From Halobacillus fulvus (GTDB lineage Bacteria; Bacillota; Bacilli; Bacillales; Halobacillaceae), in NCBI GenBank assembly GCA_004078665.1, contig SCFO01000001.1, positions 832,377 through 896,376 of the forward strand: a stretch of DNA of 64,000 nt. Reading direction: 5' to 3'. The notes under the pieces were generated by a model. That model made no database searches. It was not told the DNA's origin and saw nothing but the letters and a program-made list of their open reading frames with translations. Shown here piece after piece: positions 20,003 to 28,201 of the stretch (the stretch's first letter is position 1; each line of letters opens with the position of its first letter). A program made the translations under genes and the position numbers.

Positions 20003-21316
20003 CTATCCAGTCAATATATCTTCTTTCGGATACTTCACGTGATCAGGTGTCGGTCTTGCAAACGCAAAGGCGAAGGTCAGAGGGCCAAGCTTCCCGATTA
20101 GCATCGTAAGAACGAGCATCCCTTTCCCTATGACCGTTAAATTTCCAGTCAACCCCATCGATAGACCGACTGTTCCAAACGCCGAGACACTCTCGAACAC
20201 GATTTCGAGAAATGAAGCATCTTCTGTCAATTCCAAAACAAAAATCGTAAAGGCCACAACAGCTGTACTTCCGACTGCAAGAGCAAGAGCTTTTTGGATA
20301 ATATGAAGCGTAATATTACGTTCAAAAATGACAACGTGCTCCTTATTCCTAAAAAATGCGAAGGTGGCTAGAAGGAGTGCCAACGCTGTCGTCAGTTTGA
20401 TTCCACCAGCTGTTGAGGTGCTGCCTCCTCCAATAAACATTAAAACAATCATGTAAAACAAAGAAGACTCTTCCATTTGTCCAATATCCAGCGTATTGAA
20501 GCCCGCCGTTCTTGGCGTCACCGCCTGAAAATAGGCCGCTTGAAGCTTCCCGAATTGCGAGAGGTTTGCGAGCGTATCGGGATTGTTATATTCCAAAATG
20601 AAAATCATGAACAAACTGATCCCATTGATCGCAAACGTTCCTAAAATCATGATTTTTGTATGCAAGGACAGATGGTTGATCTGCTTTGTTTTCCATAAAT
20701 CAAACACCACCGTAAACCCGATCCCACCCATGATAAACAAAACCGATATGACAAGATTGATGATCGGATGGACAACGTACGCGGATAAACTGTCCGACCA
20801 GATCGAAAACCCAGCGTTATTGAAGGCGGAAATCGAGTGAAAAATGCTCGCATAAAGACCAGGTCCAAGACCGAATTCAGGAACCCAAACAAACGCGAGG
20901 AATACAGCAGCCACTCCCTCTACAATCAAAGAAAAAATCAACAATCGTTTCGCTAGACGGACTACTCCTCCTATTGCGGATTGATTGAGGGATTGCTTGA
21001 TCAGCAACCGTTCTTTCACACCGATCCGCTTTCCAATCGCTATGTAAATAAGCACAGCGAACGTCATAATACCGATTCCACCCAATTGAATCAGTACAAG
21101 AATGACAATCTGACCAAATAGCGTAAAGGCTGTCCCTGTATCGACAACGACCAGTCCTGTAACTGTCATAGCAGAAGTTGCTGTGAATAATGCGTCGATA
21201 AACGAAATACCGTCTGTCGTCGAGAACGGTAACAACAGGAGGACTGTCCCCGTAATAATGGAAACCATGAATACAGCAATTACGAGCTGTGGAGGGTTGA
21301 ATGACTTCATAACCAT
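20003..21316 (-). CDS. KtrB/KtrD-type TrkH family potassium/sodium transporter subunit
   Basis: The 437-residue membrane protein has four repeated pore motifs: TSAMTVTGLV, ISAFNNAGFS, VTPRTAGFNT and VSAFGTVGLS, each with the selectivity-filter Gly. It also has the intramembrane loop FIGGGSTSTAGGIK, which gates KtrB. It should take up K+ during osmotic stress together with a cytoplasmic KtrA/KtrC RCK subunit, which is not in this window. The stand-alone placement is more like ktrD than ktrAB. AAGGTGGCGT precedes the ATG. Confidence 0.9.
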   Translation of the reverse strand: MVMKSFNPPQLVIAVFMVSIITGTVLLLLPFSTTDGISFIDALFTATSAMTVTGLVVVDTGTAFTLFGQIVILVLIQLGGIGIMTFAVLIYIAIGKRIGVKERLLIKQSLNQSAIGGVVRLAKRLLIFSLIVEGVAAVFLAFVWVPEFGLGPGLYASIFHSISAFNNAGFSIWSDSLSAYVVHPIINLVISVLFIMGGIGFTVVFDLWKTKQINHLSLHTKIMILGTFAINGISLFMIFILEYNNPDTLANLSQFGKLQAAYFQAVTPRTAGFNTLDIGQMEESSLFYMIVLMFIGGGSTSTAGGIKLTTALALLLATFAFFRNKEHVVIFERNITLHIIQKALALAVGSTAVVAFTIFVLELTEDASFLEIVFESVSAFGTVGLSMGLTGNLTVIGKGMLVLTMLIGKLGPLTFAFAFARPTPDHVKYPKEDILTG

Positions 21317-21362
21317 ACGCCACCTTACCTGAGTACTATTTCATAATCTTATACGAATCCAC

Positions 21363-21926
21363 TCAGAAAGAAAAGCCCTCCTTGTACCCACATGAGAAAA
21401 CACCAGGATAGTCCGTGACAAACCCATCCTCATCTACCGTAAGAACCGTTTCATAATCTTCACACCGGTAGTTGAATTGACGACCGAATTCATTTCTTCC
21501 CAAATATGTATAGACCTGTTCTCTCACTCGAATGTCAAGCGACAACCCATCAATGAAAAGAACGTGGAGGCGCCTTGAGTGATGAGGTTTCCACTTAAAG
21601 CGATTGATCGGAAGTGAATTCGAAAACGGAGTGATGGATAAGTCCAGATCGATGATACCCTCTGTATCCCACTCTTCTCTTAACGAAGAACACCATGTCC
21701 CTTTACCATTCGAATGAAGTGTAAATGAGGAGGCTTTCCCCTGATTGACTTCTAATCGCTTCACCTTCCAATCAGAGTCTAGCAGCATATGGTAGTCGAT
21801 TTTAAAAGCATCCTTCTCTGTCGTTAGGATGATGTTGCCATTCGCCTCTATACCGTGATGTGTTTTGACGACTTCTATATATTCACTCCCTGCTGATTCT
21901 TCATTGACCCAGACTACTTTTTTCAC
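21363..21926 (-). CDS. Putative glycolipid-binding family protein
   Basis: The 187-residue soluble protein resembles the PA1994-like 'putative glycolipid-binding' family (PF06475). It has the N-terminal half WVNEESAGSEYIEV, the motif LREEWDTEGIIDLDLSITPFSNSLPINR and the C-terminal YTYLGRNEFGRQFNYRCEDYETVLTVDEDGFVTDYPG. The family has a beta-barrel with a lipid-like groove; its biological role is unknown. The start is GTG with GGAGATG upstream. It begins a minus-strand run of small genes only loosely connected in function. Confidence 0.75.
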   Translation of the reverse strand: MKKVVWVNEESAGSEYIEVVKTHHGIEANGNIILTTEKDAFKIDYHMLLDSDWKVKRLEVNQGKASSFTLHSNGKGTWCSSLREEWDTEGIIDLDLSITPFSNSLPINRFKWKPHHSRRLHVLFIDGLSLDIRVREQVYTYLGRNEFGRQFNYRCEDYETVLTVDEDGFVTDYPGVFSCGYKEGFSF

Positions 21927-21941
21927 TTGATCATCTCCATC

Positions 21942-22250
21942 CTAAAAAGGCCCTTCTATAGAAGACTGTTCATAAACTTCCCAGTGTCCGTTCATTACGG
22001 ATGTGTAGGAACGTATGACGATATACGTCTTTTCTTCCATGCCATCCAAAACGGTCATCTCATATGTATCGGAACCTTTATAATCGAGATCAATGATTTC
22101 GTTTCCCTTGAATGTCCCATCAGAAGACAGCAGCGGTTTGATCGCTTGATCTTCATTCAGCTCATGATAAGGGTTATAAGGTCCTAAAAGGAACAAAAAA
22201 AGGAGGGCCGTTACTAAGATCGCGACGATTCCGTATCTTTTTACCTTCAT
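21942..22250 (-). CDS. Small secreted or membrane-anchored hypothetical protein
   Basis: The 102-residue protein has one N-terminal helix (KVKRYGIVAILVTALLFLFLLG) and a polar outside domain with alternating hydrophobic residues (TYEMTVLDGMEEKTYIVIRS), suggesting a small beta domain. I do not recognise the family. ATG at 22250 is chosen because AGGAGAG lies 8 nt upstream; the longer frame begins inside that site. It follows the next gene upstream closely and may be co-transcribed with it. Confidence 0.6.
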   Translation of the reverse strand: MKVKRYGIVAILVTALLFLFLLGPYNPYHELNEDQAIKPLLSSDGTFKGNEIIDLDYKGSDTYEMTVLDGMEEKTYIVIRSYTSVMNGHWEVYEQSSIEGPF

Positions 22251-22267
22251 TCCATACTCTCTCCTAT

Positions 22268-22540
22268 TCACTCTGTTGACGATCTTTTAATGATCTCTCG
22301 GACTTTAAAATGCTCGAGGTCTTTGTTCAGTGCATCGAGGTCTGCCCATGAACGATTGGACCATCCACCTTTATCAGGAAGTCGGATTGGATGAATGCTT
22401 CGATATAATTCCAACTGGACCCTATTTTCTGATTCCATCACCGTATATGTCTGCCCACCGTAAAATTGAATCCTGTCACCGATATCAACAGATGTAAAAC
22501 GTCTTTTGTTAAAGAACCATTTCCGGATCCAACGCAGCAT
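22268..22540 (-). CDS. Hypothetical 90-residue protein
   Basis: A basic N-terminus (MLRWIRKWFFNKRRF) precedes a small domain: SVDIGDRIQFYGGQTYTVMES, then VQLELYRSIHPIRLPDKGGWSNRS. The middle resembles a short beta-barrel, like a DUF-type 'GDRI..G..Y.V' fold, but no function can be assigned. It lies between two small membrane proteins in the same direction with short gaps. Confidence 0.5.
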   Translation of the reverse strand: MLRWIRKWFFNKRRFTSVDIGDRIQFYGGQTYTVMESENRVQLELYRSIHPIRLPDKGGWSNRSWADLDALNKDLEHFKVREIIKRSSTE

Positions 22541-22555
22541 CGTCTCTCCCCTTTC

Positions 22556-22711
22556 CTAAGAAGTCACAAACCAATACCCGAACATCGCCACCCCAGCGAC
22601 TGCCCAAATCAATGTTTGTACTCTTGAACGTTTGTCTTTGTCACGCACTCTTTGCGCCGTCACCTGTGCAATCATGGCGACGACAAGCAGTAAAGCTAAT
22701 ATCGGGAACAT
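22556..22711 (-). CDS. Small membrane protein, 51 residues
   Basis: ATG at 22711 overlaps the stop of the upstream kinase-like gene as TGATG, preceded by GAGGGGGAAGG, so translation is coupled. The product starts MFPILALLLVVAMIAQVTAQ, has a basic linker RVRDKDKRSR and a second helix TLIWAVAGVAMFGYWF, so it is a two-helix membrane hairpin. No family recognised. It is too short for ordinary ORF cut-offs. Confidence 0.6.
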   Translation of the reverse strand: MFPILALLLVVAMIAQVTAQRVRDKDKRSRVQTLIWAVAGVAMFGYWFVTS

Positions 22712-23259
22712 CACCCTTCCCCCTCTCTATCTTTTTCGTCTATCAAAATTGGAAAAGAACGGTCTACTGACACGATCGTTTTCCTTGTGAAACATTTGAA
22801 GCGCTCGTGGAATCTCGGCTTCCCTCTTTTTTCAAAACGGTGATTCCACTTGAACATTTTCAAAAAAATCTTCCACGTCGGGGTATAGTTGGACTTCTCC
22901 ATTCTCAGTTTCTGACGGGCAAATCGCCGTGTGATCCGGTACACACGTGTAAAGTAAGGTGGATCGAGCAATACAATGCAGTCGGCTTGATGAAACGTTT
23001 CGTTCGTCCAATCCTCCTGATGCACCCCTTCGATGATCCATTCCGGTTGTTTCAAAATGCCTTCTAAAAACTGATCGCGCTCCTCATCCGTCCTTCTCCG
23101 GTCTCTTTCAGGATGGCGTTCCCACACGACGTTATCCAGCTCGTGGTAAGGTGTATCCATCCGTTTAGAAAGGTGCTTGGCAAATGTAGTCTTTCCGCTT
23201 CCGACCGACCCAATGATTCTTATTTTCCGGCAGCTTGACGGCAGGGTATCGTTTCTCAA
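22711..23259 (-). CDS. P-loop kinase-like protein (FlaR/adenylate kinase-like)
   Basis: The 182-residue protein has a Walker A loop IRIIGSVGSGKTTFAKHL (about residues 13-30), ELDNVVWERHPERDRR, and a DCIVLLDPPYFTRVYRITRR segment. This matches the 'DNA topology modulation protein FlaR' / small adenylate kinase-like group of phosphotransferases, whose substrates are mostly unknown. It overlaps the upstream membrane protein gene by 4 bp and the downstream 51-residue gene by 1 bp, suggesting one operon. Confidence 0.75.
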   Translation of the reverse strand: MRNDTLPSSCRKIRIIGSVGSGKTTFAKHLSKRMDTPYHELDNVVWERHPERDRRRTDEERDQFLEGILKQPEWIIEGVHQEDWTNETFHQADCIVLLDPPYFTRVYRITRRFARQKLRMEKSNYTPTWKIFLKMFKWNHRFEKRGKPRFHERFKCFTRKTIVSVDRSFPILIDEKDREGEG

Positions 23260-23690
23260 AAAGCTAGCCCTCCAAGCTGAATCACCGTTATTGTGATGAT
23301 GACCAAGGGAATGATAATCGTCACCGGCACCATGATTTTCCGGTGTTTATACATAAACTTTGTTTTATATTTTCTTTCATCCTCAAAATCCTCACGCGCT
23401 TCCTTGGAGAATACCGTATAAAACAAATAAATATAGCCCGGTATAAAAATAAGGAGTAACGCAGCAACAAACAGGTAAGGTCGCGTCTCTTCAAGCGTCC
23501 AGCCGAACCCCTGCATGATTTCTCCCATCAATAAAATGGCCGTCAACGGGACAAGACCGATGATCCGGATCAGTTTTCCGTGTTTTTCATTCTTCTCTTG
23601 CTTCGTACTTTGTTTGTAATTCAGCCAGCTTTTAATAGCAAAGCCGACAAGGACAAGCCATAACACAATGGCACCAACAGCAATCAGCAT
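23256..23690 (-). CDS. Hypothetical membrane protein
   Basis: The 144-residue protein has about four membrane helices (LIAVGAIVLWLVLVGFAI, LVPLTAILLMGEIMQGF, PYLFVAALLLIFIPGYIYLFY, VPVTIIIPLVIITITVIQL) and charged loops. The family is not recognised. I prefer ATG 23690 because AGGAGGGG lies upstream (13-nt gap) and the protein begins with the first helix; a longer frame to 23783 lacks a clear ribosome site. It leads a coupled group with the kinase-like and 51-residue genes. Confidence 0.6.
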   Translation of the reverse strand: MLIAVGAIVLWLVLVGFAIKSWLNYKQSTKQEKNEKHGKLIRIIGLVPLTAILLMGEIMQGFGWTLEETRPYLFVAALLLIFIPGYIYLFYTVFSKEAREDFEDERKYKTKFMYKHRKIMVPVTIIIPLVIITITVIQLGGLAF

Positions 23691-23839
23691 AACTTCTTCT
23701 TCCCCTCCTAATCCAGCGTCTGTTTCCTTCACGTTGATTCTATATAGATACGATAGTACTCTTGAATTCGTTTCATTTTCCATAAAAAAAGGAAAATCCT
23801 ACCCTAGCTCAACGCCAGAATAAAACTTCCCTGCTTTCA

Positions 23840-24034
23840 TCATCCCATTTTTTTATCCGTCGGGAGTACGATAGCCGCAATGATATAGATACCAAGCGTC
23901 ACACCGCTCGTAAGAAAAAACGAGACGGCGACAAGAATTCGAAGCAAGCTGACCTCGATTCCGTAAATTTCACTGATGCCCCCGAGCACACCGGATAATT
24001 GTTTATTTTTCGTTGATTTATAAAATTTTTGCAT
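23840..24034 (-). CDS. PspC domain protein
   Basis: The 64-residue protein is a stand-alone PspC domain: KFYKSTKNKQLSGVLGGISEIYGIEVSLLRI, then a hydrophobic helix and IIAAIVLPTDKK. PspC proteins are membrane-stress partners of PspA/LiaI-type systems. The ATG at 24034 follows GGTGG by 8 nt and is where the domain begins; the upstream extension to 24121 is not domain-like. No pspA or lia genes are close. Confidence 0.8.
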   Translation of the reverse strand: MQKFYKSTKNKQLSGVLGGISEIYGIEVSLLRILVAVSFFLTSGVTLGIYIIAAIVLPTDKKMG

Positions 24035-24260
24035 CGCTTCTTCCACCACCTGTGCACAATTTCTTTTCCATTTTATCCTACCATAAAAAGGGGAGCACCC
24101 GTTTTTATAAATGAGCTCCACAAAAATTTTATGTTGGGGTTAACAGGTTTAATCACAGTGCTTGGATGAGTAAACGGAAAGACCACAGCACGTTTTGACT
24201 GACAATAGGAGATGCGTAGTTATTCAATCACCACTGGCTTTTACATAACCTATAAATGAA

Positions 24261-24304
24261 AAAAAGAAGTGCGGAATCTTGAAGATTCCGCACTTCTTTT
24301 TAAG
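24261..24304. terminator. Bidirectional terminator after the siderophore transporter
   Basis: AAGAAGTGCGGAATC pairs with GATTCCGCACTTCTT around a very short loop, with A and T runs on both sides. It closes the siderophore operon on the minus strand. The rest of 24035-24313 shows no gene. Confidence 0.9.
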
Positions 24305-24313
24305 CTGTCTCAT

Positions 24314-25321
24314 TCATTTTCTAAGAAGTAAGTAGATAAAATAAGGCGCTCCGATCAGGGCGGTCATGATACCGGCGGGAATGCCGGCCGGATCTGCGAT
24401 GTTTCTTCCGATCGTATCGGCGAACAGAAGCAGCCAGCCTCCGATCAAGATCGATAGCGGAATGTAAAACTGACTGCGCGGGCCGATCAATACTTTGGCA
24501 AGGTGCGGCGCCATCAAACCGACAAACGCAATGCCACCCGTAACGGAGACGGCAGCCGCTGCCAGAGCGACGGCTGCCATCAGCATTTGGAAGCGTTCCT
24601 TTCGTAGAGATAGTCCGAGTCCAATGCTGACCGGTTCATTCACACTCAGCAAATTCAGCGTATTGCTTTTCCATAGCACATAGGGAATAAGCACGAGCAG
24701 CCACGGGAGGAGTGCGAGTACGAACGGCCAGTCATCTCCCCAAATGTTTCCGGCGATCCAGCGAGAAATGAAGTCCACCTTTTCCCTGTCGGCGGATGAG
24801 ATGAGAACGATCATCAGACCGGACAGAGCCATAGAAAATCCCACCCCGACAAGGACAAGCCTGACGGGCTGAAACCCTGTTTCCTTATCGTACGAAAACA
24901 TATAAATCAAAATCGCTGTTAAAAAGGCCCCAGCAAGACCGACAAGCGGGAGCATGAACACGAACGACCCCGGCTCAATCGGGGCGAAAAGGAAGAAGAC
25001 GGCGACGGCCGCCCCTGCCCCGGCATTGATCCCGATGATTCCGGGATCTGCAAGATCGTTCCGGCTGACTCCTTGCAATATCGCACCGGATAGAGCCAAC
25101 GCCATTCCGGCAAGAACAGTGATCACCATCCTCGGCAGGCGCAGCTCGAACAGGACGAATTCATCTTTGAACGTTCCTTGGCCGAGCAGTGTCGGGAGAA
25201 TCCGATCATATGAAACAGACGAGCTTCCAAGCCCGAGGGCGACAATCGACGTAACGAGCATAAGGACGGCTAACACGACCAAATAGATGCGCTGTTTTTT
25301 TAAAACAGATGGATGAATCAT
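24314..25321 (-). CDS. Iron-siderophore ABC transporter permease (FecCD family)
   Basis: The 335-residue protein has about nine to ten helices and FecCD signatures: RLPRMVITVLAGMALALSGAILQGVSRNDLADPGIIGINAGAGA and the ATPase-contact loop SIGLGLSLRKERF. It also has VTGGIAFVGLMAPHLAK. It forms the membrane channel with the neighbouring permease. It overlaps the upstream permease by 4 bp and is the last gene of the operon. The substrate is probably a hydroxamate or catecholate siderophore. Confidence 0.92.
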   Translation of the reverse strand: MIHPSVLKKQRIYLVVLAVLMLVTSIVALGLGSSSVSYDRILPTLLGQGTFKDEFVLFELRLPRMVITVLAGMALALSGAILQGVSRNDLADPGIIGINAGAGAAVAVFFLFAPIEPGSFVFMLPLVGLAGAFLTAILIYMFSYDKETGFQPVRLVLVGVGFSMALSGLMIVLISSADREKVDFISRWIAGNIWGDDWPFVLALLPWLLVLIPYVLWKSNTLNLLSVNEPVSIGLGLSLRKERFQMLMAAVALAAAAVSVTGGIAFVGLMAPHLAKVLIGPRSQFYIPLSILIGGWLLLFADTIGRNIADPAGIPAGIMTALIGAPYFIYLLLRK

Positions 25322-26319
25322 GAGAACGCACGCCCTCCTTTCTTCACGATGAAAAGAAAGAACGGCAGGCCGAGGACGGCAACAATCGCGGCGACTGGGG
25401 TTTCAAACGGGGCGTTGATCGTACGGGCCACTGTGTCGGCAAGCAGCATAAAAGCCGCTCCGAATAAAGCGGTCATCGGCAACACCATCCGGTAGTCGGT
25501 ACCGACGAATGGACGGACCATGTGCGGAATCATCAGCCCGATAAATGCGAGGTTGCCGACAAGGGCGACCGCCGCTCCGGCGAGCAGTATGATCGTAAAG
25601 AATAAAATGACTTTGATCCGGAAAATCTTCTGCCCGAGGCCGACCGCAACTTCCTCGTTAAGACTGATGATCGTCAAATGCCTCGATAAAATCATCGCAA
25701 TCAGCAGTCCAATCAAAATGATCGGTGCGAGCAGCTGGATCTGTCCCCACGTCGTACCAATCAGACCACCGGCTGACCACATCGACACGTCTTTTGAGAT
25801 TTGAAAAAACAAACTAATCGCTTCTGCAATCCCGAATAAAAAGGCGGAAATCGCCGCTCCCGCTAAGACGATACGGAACGGCGAAAATCCACCTTTTTTC
25901 ACAGAGCCGACGCCAAAGACGAGCACAACTCCGATAAAAGCTCCGATGAAGCAGGCGATCGTGATGATGTAGTAGTTCGCAGACGGCAGAAAAGCGATCG
26001 TGATCGCCAGCGCCGCATTTGCGCCAGCGGTCAGGCCGAGCAGCCCGGGGTCTGCCAGCGGATTCCTCGTCAATCCTTGCATGATCGCACCAGCGACCGC
26101 AAGCGCGCTTCCGACGAGAGCAGCTCCGACTTCGCGCGGCAGGCGAATTTCGCGGAGCATCAGCGTGGTGTCACTCATCGTGTCACCGGCGATCGCTGCT
26201 ACTGAATCCCTGAATGTCGTATCCGCCGCTCCAAACGTCATGCTGATCAGAAACGATGCCGCAAGGACGAGTAAGCCAAGTATCCATTTGTATAAGGGTG
26301 TGATCGTTAGCTTTTTCAT
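25318..26319 (-). CDS. Iron-siderophore ABC transporter permease (FecCD family)
   Basis: The 333-residue protein is a second FecCD permease with REIRLPREVGAALVGSALAVAGAIMQGLTRNPLADPGLLGLTAGANA, the EAVGLGQ-like contact loop EVAVGLGQKIFRIK, and LAFIGLMIPHMVR. It pairs with the downstream permease as a heterodimer, as in FhuBG or FeuBC. It begins 16 bp after the binding-protein gene and is coupled to the next. Confidence 0.92.
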   Translation of the reverse strand: MKKLTITPLYKWILGLLVLAASFLISMTFGAADTTFRDSVAAIAGDTMSDTTLMLREIRLPREVGAALVGSALAVAGAIMQGLTRNPLADPGLLGLTAGANAALAITIAFLPSANYYIITIACFIGAFIGVVLVFGVGSVKKGGFSPFRIVLAGAAISAFLFGIAEAISLFFQISKDVSMWSAGGLIGTTWGQIQLLAPIILIGLLIAMILSRHLTIISLNEEVAVGLGQKIFRIKVILFFTIILLAGAAVALVGNLAFIGLMIPHMVRPFVGTDYRMVLPMTALFGAAFMLLADTVARTINAPFETPVAAIVAVLGLPFFLFIVKKGGRAFS

Positions 26320-26335
26320 CGACTCAGCTCTTTTT

Positions 26336-27253
26336 CTATTCGTTTAAAAATTTATCCTGGAAGAAGTTTAATTGATATTCTAGAGATAACGCGTCATTGA
26401 AATAGAACGCTTTGGCATTCGCTTTGAACACTTGATCATTTTTGACAGCCGGAATGTTTTGATACGTTTCCGTCTGCTCGAACGATGTATCCGTAGCAGA
26501 ATCTTCACTAAAGATGATGTAATCACCGGCATATTCTGGAAGAACCTCAGCAGAAATGGTGTAGTATCCCGGCTCTAAAACATCTTCCTTTACCTTCTCT
26601 GGCATCTTGAGACCCATCTCTTGATACAGGATCTCCGTTCCGCGTGCCCAGTTGTCACCGAAGACGTATAGCTCTTTATCGAAGTTCTCGATGACCGTCA
26701 CCGTCGCATCTTCTCCGATTTTTTCTTTGATTTTCTCACCCGTTTCTTCAGCCTCTGCTTTGAAATCTTCGACCCACTGGCGAGCTTCCTCTTCTTTGTT
26801 CAGCAGCTTACCGATTTCGATATGCTGTTCCAGGTAATCAAACTTCCCGTACGTATAGGTAACCGTCGGTGCGATTTCCTGTAATTTATCAATGTTCTTC
26901 GTGCTACCGAGTCCGATGATCAAATCCGGCTCAAGCTCGAGGATTTTTTCCAAGTCTTGATCTGTCACTTCCTCGACGCCTTCCAAATGCTCTTCAAAGT
27001 TCGGGTTCATTTTCGACCACGAATCCACTCCGACAAGGTTTGTATCTAGAGCCATCACATTCCCTGCAAATGTGGAAAGGACGACGACACGTTCAGGATT
27101 TGCCGGCACTTCGACAGGACCATTTTCTGATTCATACGTTCTCGTTTCTTTTTCTGTATCTGCTGAATTCCCTTCAGCCTCCTGTTGAGTTCCACCACAT
27201 GCACTAAGCACGAATAGCGGAATAAGCAGGAATAGGATCGATAGTTTCTTCAT
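26336..27253 (-). CDS. Siderophore-binding lipoprotein
   Basis: The 305-residue protein has a lipoprotein signal (LLIPLFVLSACGG, Cys at about 19) and the TroA/FhuD-like binding fold: NPERVVVLSTFAGNVMALD, LELEPDLIIGLGSTKN, TVTVIENFDKELYVFGDN and a C-terminal ALSLEYQLNFFQDKFL. It should capture the ferric siderophore outside the membrane and deliver it to the two permeases. Its start overlaps the ATPase gene by 50 bp. It resembles FhuD/YxeB/YfiY-type proteins, but the ligand cannot be told. Confidence 0.9.
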   Translation of the reverse strand: MKKLSILFLLIPLFVLSACGGTQQEAEGNSADTEKETRTYESENGPVEVPANPERVVVLSTFAGNVMALDTNLVGVDSWSKMNPNFEEHLEGVEEVTDQDLEKILELEPDLIIGLGSTKNIDKLQEIAPTVTYTYGKFDYLEQHIEIGKLLNKEEEARQWVEDFKAEAEETGEKIKEKIGEDATVTVIENFDKELYVFGDNWARGTEILYQEMGLKMPEKVKEDVLEPGYYTISAEVLPEYAGDYIIFSEDSATDTSFEQTETYQNIPAVKNDQVFKANAKAFYFNDALSLEYQLNFFQDKFLNE

Positions 27254-28049
27254 AGCTGGATTCTCCTTTGATTAAGTTATACGTTAAACAAATTGGTTTG
27301 GATGTACGAGGACACGGAACGATATCGGCATCAATTTGGAATACGTCACGAAGTACATCCTTGCAGACGACGTCTTCGCAACAACCGGCCCGGACGACTT
27401 CTCCTTCTTTCAACGCGACGATATGATCGGCGAATCGAGCGGCCTGATTGATATCGTGCAACACCATAACGATCGTCCGTCCCTCTTTTTGATTCAAACG
27501 CTCAAGTAATTCGAGCACTTCAAGCTGATGGGCCATATCTAAATATGTAGTCGGCTCATCTAGCAAAATCAAATCGGTTTCCTGCGCCAAAGCCATCGCA
27601 ATCCATACGCGCTGACGCTGACCACCGGACAACGAATCGACGGTATCGTATTTGAACGGGGTCGTTCCCGTCACACATAGCGCCCAGTCGATGACCTCAT
27701 AATCCCTTTTCGTCAGGCGTCCGAAGCCTTTTTGATAAGGAAAGCGTCCATAAGATACCAGTTCTCCCACGGTGAGACCAGGTGCTCCCTCTGGAGACTG
27801 GGGCAGAATCGCCAACTTTCTCGCCAATTCTTTCGTATTCTGTTTCGAGATGCTCTCCCCGTCGAGATAAATCGAGCCTTTCTTTTTCGGAATGATGCGC
27901 GCAATCGATTTCAAAAGCGTCGACTTTCCACACCCGTTCGCACCTATGATCGTCGTGATTTTCCCTTCTGGTATATCGACCGTCATATCTTTTACAATGA
28001 CTTTATCATCATAGCCAACTTGAAGTTCGCTCGTGTTTAATTGAGACAT
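27204..28049 (-). CDS. Iron-siderophore ABC transporter ATPase (FhuC/YusV-like)
   Basis: The 281-residue ATPase has Walker A GANGCGKST (about residues 33-41), the Q-loop in LAILPQSPEG, signature LSGGQRQR, Walker B LILLDEPTTYLD and H-loop VLHDINQ. GRFPYQKGFGRLTKRD is typical of FhuC-like iron transporters. The ATG at 28049 has GGAGGGAG upstream and is where homology starts. It is first in the operon ATPase, binding protein, permease, permease, behind a Fur-boxed promoter. The C-terminus is longer than in FhuC, running 50 bp into the next gene. Confidence 0.92.
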   Translation of the reverse strand: MSQLNTSELQVGYDDKVIVKDMTVDIPEGKITTIIGANGCGKSTLLKSIARIIPKKKGSIYLDGESISKQNTKELARKLAILPQSPEGAPGLTVGELVSYGRFPYQKGFGRLTKRDYEVIDWALCVTGTTPFKYDTVDSLSGGQRQRVWIAMALAQETDLILLDEPTTYLDMAHQLEVLELLERLNQKEGRTIVMVLHDINQAARFADHIVALKEGEVVRAGCCEDVVCKDVLRDVFQIDADIVPCPRTSKPICLTYNLIKGESSYEETIDPIPAYSAIRA

Positions 28050-28080
28050 CTTTTTCTCCCTCCGATTAGGAAACTCGCAG

Positions 28081-28095
28081 TGATAATGATTATCA
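28081..28095. promoter_or_regulatory. Fur box (perfect 7-1-7)
   Basis: TGATAATGATTATCA is a perfect match to the Fur 7-1-7 repeat TGATAATnATTATCA. It lies just downstream of the predicted transcription start of the siderophore operon. Confidence 0.9.
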
Positions 28096-28107
28096 GTACC
28101 ATTCACT

Positions 28108-28136
28108 ATGTTACGCACCCTCCTTAAAAAAGTCAA
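28108..28136 (-). promoter_or_regulatory. Sigma-A promoter of the siderophore operon
   Basis: TTGACT (28136-28131), a 17-bp spacer and TAACAT (28113-28108) on the minus strand. It is bracketed by two Fur boxes. Confidence 0.75.
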
Positions 28137-28142
28137 TGGGAA

Positions 28143-28157
28143 TGAGAATCATTTTCA
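28143..28157. promoter_or_regulatory. Second, weaker Fur box
   Basis: TGAGAATCATTTTCA matches the Fur 7-1-7 repeat with two mismatches and lies just upstream of the -35 element. Confidence 0.65.
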
Positions 28158-28170
28158 TATCGGGTATAAA

Positions 28171-28201
28171 AAAACCGCACCTCCTGATGAGGCGCGGTTT
28201 A
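28171..28201 (-). terminator. Terminator of the phosphoesterase gene
   Basis: AAACCGCACCTC / GAGGCGCGGTTT with one mismatch and a 5-nt loop; on the minus strand a T run follows. The stem begins at the stop codon. Confidence 0.75.
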
